From: Lycorma delicatula
Lineage: Eukaryota > Arthropoda > Insecta > Hemiptera > Fulgoridae
Direction of reading: 5' to 3'
Assembly (NCBI RefSeq): GCF_047948215.1
Contig: NC_134465.1
Location: 45,887,446-45,951,445 of the forward strand
Length of the DNA stretch: 64,000 nt
In this document: in pieces, positions 59,983 through 64,000 of the stretch
Position numbering within the stretch: the stretch's first letter is position 1
Layout of the letters: the number at the start of each line of letters is the position of its first letter
Notes under the pieces: generated by a model
What the model was told of the DNA's origin: nothing
The model's database searches: none
The model's input: only the letters and a program-made list of their open reading frames with translations
Translations under genes and position numbers: made by a program

Positions 59983-60190
59983 CAGTTATTTTTATATAGA
60001 TTTGAATACTACCAGATCGTGAATACCGGTGTTCTTTGACGTTGGGTTTCAATTAACTACAGGTCTCAGAAACGGTCGACCTGAGACTGTAAAAGACTAC
60101 GCTTTATTTACACTCATACATATCATCCTTATTCATCCTCTGAAGTATTATCTGAACAGTAATTACCGGAGGCTAAACAGGAAAAAGAAA
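59983..60190 (+). mobile_element. SINE family A, 5'-truncated
   Basis: Starts in the body at cagttatttttatatagatt and runs to the full tail ggaggctaaacaggaaaaag. The head is absent. Confidence 0.88.
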
Positions 60191-60895
60191 GCCTTGCACG
60201 AGGTGCTGGCATCACCTCACCACTGTAGCCTCACACGCAATCTCCACGGGAAGCCCATTATTATTAAACAGAATTTTTTTAATTTATTTAATGTTATTTT
60301 GTTTCATTCAACGTAAATTTAATTTTATTATTTTTGTAACATTATTCATTCGACTGATTTTGAATCATTTAGTTCAAACTCAGCTAACACAGTCATAGAA
60401 GTTCACAGTTCGTTAAAGTTTGTGCTTCAACTGGAAAATCTCTACTACTACTACACACACACACACACACATGTATATATATATATATACATGTGTGTGT
60501 ATGTGTGTGTAAAACTCCTATATATATATCCTACGATACTCTCGGTAACGTGAGGATTCTAACGCGGAGTCATATATCTAAATCGGTTCAGCCGTTGAGC
60601 TGTTACGGTGGAACAAACATACATACATACATAGACCCTAAATACATTACACTCCATGTTGGGCGTCGTGTAAAAAATAAGCTTATCTCCCACTCCTGAA
60701 TGAAGTGGCCCAAATAGTTAATTAAAATGAAGTACTAATGTAATGTAATCATTCAATGTAATTTTCAATCCAGAAACGGCCAAAAATAAGTAAAAAAAAA
60801 TTGATGTGCACACCACATGACTTCCTTGTACGCCTATTAAATTACATATACAAAATGGAAAGTACATAAAATTTTATTTCATTAATAACTTCTGA
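60191..60895. repeat. Non-coding DNA with palindromic AC/TA/TG microsatellite
   Basis: A (CA)n, (TA)n, (TG)n run at about 60452-60511 is self-complementary (cacatgtatatatatatata tacatgtg). 60575-60645 carries atctaaatcggttcagccgt plus gaacaaacatacatacatac, text commonly seen at the 3' ends of insect transposons, but no element could be delimited. Confidence 0.75.
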
Positions 60896-61771
60896 AGAAC
60901 ATAAGAAAGAAGCCGTAATAAGAAAGGGAGTCCGACAAGGATGTTCCCTATCTCCGTTACTTTTTAATCTTTACATGGAACTAGCAGTTAATGATGTTAA
61001 AGAACAATTTAGATTCGGAGTAACAGTACAAGGTGAAAAGATAAAGATGCTACGATTTGCTGATGATATAGTAATTCTAGCCGAGAGTAAAAAGGATTTA
61101 GAAGAAACAATGAACGGCAAAGATGAAGTCCTACGCAAGAACTATCGCATGAAAATAAACAAGAACAAAACAAAAGTAATGAAATATAGTAGAAATAACA
61201 AAGATGGACCACTGAATGTGAAAATAGGAGGAGAAAAGATAAAGAGACAAGCTAAACGAGCCATCAGTAAGAAATATAATTTGTTTACATCAAAAATTAA
61301 TTTAAATCTCAGGAAAAGATTTTTGAAAGTGTATGTTTGGAGTGTCGCTTTATATGGAAGTGAAACTTGGACGATCGGAGTATCTGAGAAGAAAAGATTA
61401 GAAGCTTTTGAAATGTGGTGCTATAGTTAATGTTAAAATGTTAGAAATCAGATGGGTGGATAAAGTGACAAATGAAGGGGTATTGCGGCAAATAGATGAA
61501 GAAAGAAGCATTTGGAAAAATATAGTTAAAAGAAGAGACAGACTTATAGGCCACATACTAAGGCATCCTGGAATAGTCGCTTTAATATTGGAAGGACAGG
61601 TAGAAGGGAAAAAGTGTGTAGGCAGGCCACGTTTGGAGTATGTAAAACAAATTGTTGGGGATGTAGGATGTAGAGGGTATACTGAAATGAAACGACTAGC
61701 ACTAGATAGGGAACCTTGGAGAGCTGCATCAAACCAGTCAAATGACTGAAGACAAAAAAAAAAAAAAAAAA
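60896..61771 (+). pseudogene. RTE-like LINE (family L-A), 5'-truncated copy with tail and target duplication
   Basis: RKGVRQGCSLSPLLFNLYME, a 151-codon open frame at 60975-61430 with MLRFADDIVILAESKKDLEE, KINKNKTKVMKYSRNNKDGP and VYVWSVALYGSETWTIGVSE, then 61408-61749 with WVDKVTNEGVLRQIDEERSI and RGYTEMKRLALDREPWRAAS, stop, gacaaaa... tail. A ~90-bp internal deletion removes the YLGSRITKDG segment. Flanked by aacttctga at 60887-60895 and 61772-61780. It is the best preserved L-A copy here, with one frameshift near 61430. Confidence 0.94.
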
Positions 61772-61884
61772 AACTTCTGATATTTTTTCTTTTTATTGTT
61801 ATTATTGATTTATTATTTATTGTAATAAGTTTTTTTACAATCAGAGGTTAATAATTATTAATAAAGCAATATACTTAAATTAAA

Positions 61885-62340
61885 AATGTGTATTAAATGT
61901 GCCTTCCCTTGCAAGATCAAATATTTCATTAATTATAATTCTATTTGGCTATAACTCTGGAACCAATGAAAATAAGTACCACTTATGATAAATCGTTGAA
62001 AAGCTGTAAATGAGGGCTTATTACTGCAGTTAAGAAAAAGTCCAAAATCCCAATTTTTTTTTGATTTGGGTTTTTTCGACATTTTTGGTCCAGTCGAATG
62101 TAATTAAACGGTGGGAAGGTACACAATTAGACGTTACAACAATCCTAAATCCAAAATTTCAACATCCTACTGCTAATCGTTTTTTAGTTGTGCGAGATAC
62201 ATACGTACGTACAGACGTCACGTCGAAACTACACAAAATGGATTCAGGGATAATCAAAATATATATTTCCTTCGAAATCTAAAAACCGAAATTTTTCGCG
62301 ATCACAATATTTCCTTTACTTTGTACAAGGGAATAAAAAT
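61885..62340 (+). repeat. Dispersed repeat family D, longest copy
   Basis: The start matches 11585-11705 (minus) and the end matches 6716-6800 (minus), so the family's two edges are seen in independent copies. Contains gctataactctggaaccaat, gtgcgagatacatacgtacg and ends with cctttactttgtacaaggga. No coding potential established. Confidence 0.8.
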
Positions 62341-63459
62341 AAAAAATATCCGGGAAAGTAAAATTTTAAGTTTAAAAAAAAAAAATTAAAAAAGATGAAA
62401 AATTATAATTTTATTTAATTTTTTTTTTGTTAAGAAGAAGGTTAAAGTTAATTATTTTATTTTTATAAACAATTTTTACAATTACGCTGACAAAACATCT
62501 ACATTTTACCAACTAAAAACATTATATATTCCAATTTGATATAATTATCCCGTAAACCTTTATATCAAAACGCGGGGTAAACAAAATTTTATTGAATAAT
62601 AAATACACAAAAATTCATGAATTAAAAAGGAAAAAAACGTGAAATGCCAAGATGCCATACCTGGTCTAGGTTTTTTTTTACCAAATATTAATAATAACTA
62701 CAAATATTAAGGTTTTTTTAAATCGATTGTTATCAGTAAAATTATAACAGAATAAAAAAAAAAAACAACAAAAATTAGTTTATTTCTTTTGTTTTATATA
62801 TATATATATATGTACATTTATTGTAAATTGTGTAAATTTATTTAAAATAAGCGAAAAATTGTTGGTTGTCTTTTTTTATTATTATTATTATTATTATCCT
62901 ATAATTATCATTAATAATCGTGTATAAATGAAGGACTCTAACTGCACGCTAATATAGCACACTATATCTATGAAACAAGTCAAACGCCCATGACTTGTTG
63001 CAAAACATGGTTCCTTTCTAAGAAACAAAATACTTTTACGCGCGCGTATGTTGCACGCACGCGCATGTATGTGCGAGCGCGCGCCTGTGTGTTTATTTTG
63101 GCGTTGGATTGTTTAGAACGGTGCAGTACGGTCTGAAATCCGAAAAAAACCCGTTCACGGTAAAAAATGTAATAAAATAGACTCGGTGCATACAGGTTTT
63201 TGGTGTCGCTGATTACGAATTTAATATTGATTTTTCTGTTGAACTATTAATTCGCGAAATAAGCCGCAAATTTTTGGTAAATCCTATAAAAGAATTTTTG
63301 GACTAATTTGAAACTTTTTACCTACAGGTTTTATAATGTGTCGAATATTATTTATTATATTTCATTAACGTTTATAAAAAAAAAAAACTCCTATCTATCT
63401 TTAATATTGCATCGATTGTCTCTGCACAATCAAAAAACTGATAACATAATTGTAGGACG
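62341..63459. other. Non-coding DNA with TA and ATT microsatellites and a CG-alternating tract
   Basis: (TA)n at 62797-62812, (ATT)n at 62877-62897. At 63038-63090 acgcgcgcgtatgttgcacg and nearby gcgagcgcgcgcctgtgtgt form an alternating purine-pyrimidine run. No gene seen. Confidence 0.6.
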
Positions 63460-64000
63460 TTCCCCGGCTTTATTCTGATGCACGGCTTACACACAACTTA
63501 ATTAAAAATATTTATCATTTTATTTAAATACAATATTTTTTGTTTATTTAATTCAATGATTCTAACTAAAGCGCGCGCACATACCGTATTTAATTCGCGT
63601 GGGTGTGGCGGTACTAGCGACGACGGTTCGCACTAATTAAACTAAAATAATTTTACAACATGCATAAAAAAACATTTCGCTGGTAAGATAAGCATACCGA
63701 TGTAGTCGCGAGATTTAACGAACCAGGTATTGAGTCGACTGGGCGATCGAGTTCGAGACTCCGCCAGACCGAGTTACTATTTTACATATATACTAGCCGC
63801 TCGGCCCGGCTTCGCCGGACCTCCCAGTCAGGCCTCGCTTCGCTCAGCGCTTTGGTTTTCCAGGTTTCCAAAGTTCTTTGTTCAAATGGAAAATTTTTGA
63901 CGTTATCAACTTACTCCAAGTTAAGAGCCTAATGTTTTTAGAAAAAAATTTCATACAATTTAGATACGTTATCTGAAAACAGAAAATCGTAGTCGCTCCT
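63460..64000 (-). repeat. Dispersed repeat family C, CpG-rich copy, running to window edge
   Basis: 63460-63805 is the reverse complement partner of 38790-39150. To its right lies ctagccgctcggcccggctt then cgccggacct, a GC-rich block often seen at transposon edges in insects, continuing to the window end without a recognisable protein. Confidence 0.78.

Overview
This is AT-rich insect genomic DNA: one spliced host gene sits in a thick layer of decayed transposable elements. The transposon set (mariner/Tc1 types, Tigger/pogo, BEL/Pao, several LINE families, two tRNA-derived SINE families), multi-kilobase introns and a recognisable torso-like gene all point to an insect with a sizeable genome. 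A hemipteran is my best guess, but nothing in the window proves the order.

Host gene: torso-like (tsl), encoding a secreted MACPF/perforin-like protein, lies on the minus strand. Its coding part runs from 35091 down to 22987 in four exons. All splice sites follow GT-AG, the phases agree, and the joined frame is 1050 nt (349 codons plus stop). An acceptor just upstream of the ATG implies at least one more 5' UTR exon. I see no other host gene.

Layout: 1-5 kb has a LINE remnant and an ~86-bp satellite array. 6-10 kb has a BEL/Pao pol relic split by a SINE, ending in a perfect 27-bp-arm hairpin. 10.9-11.3 kb has nested palindromes and a second SINE family. 15.6-17.1 kb is a Tigger/pogo relic, 17.7-18.6 kb a foldback element with ~250-bp arms, and 20.0-21.2 kb a complete-length dead mariner. 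23-35 kb is tsl, its introns loaded with transposon pieces. 35.7-39.5 kb holds an interrupted transposon and a LINE split by another repeat. 42.6-47.5 kb is a nest of an RTE-like LINE, an R2-type LINE, mariner pieces and SINEs. 49-60 kb is dense in SINE and LINE copies, with a deletion-derived transposase at 58.2-58.9 kb. 60.9-61.8 kb is a 5'-truncated RTE-like copy with clear target-site duplication. The last 1 kb is richer in CpG and holds an inverted copy of a repeat also found at 38.8 kb.

No operon, CRISPR or defence locus is visible. The most interesting material is mobile-element biology: two SINE families with different tRNA-like heads but a related 3' tail, one of them carrying a conserved 18-bp palindrome between its A and B boxes; insertions datable by nesting and target duplications; and several perfect inverted repeats. 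All calls come from reading the sequence by eye; no alignment or database search was run.
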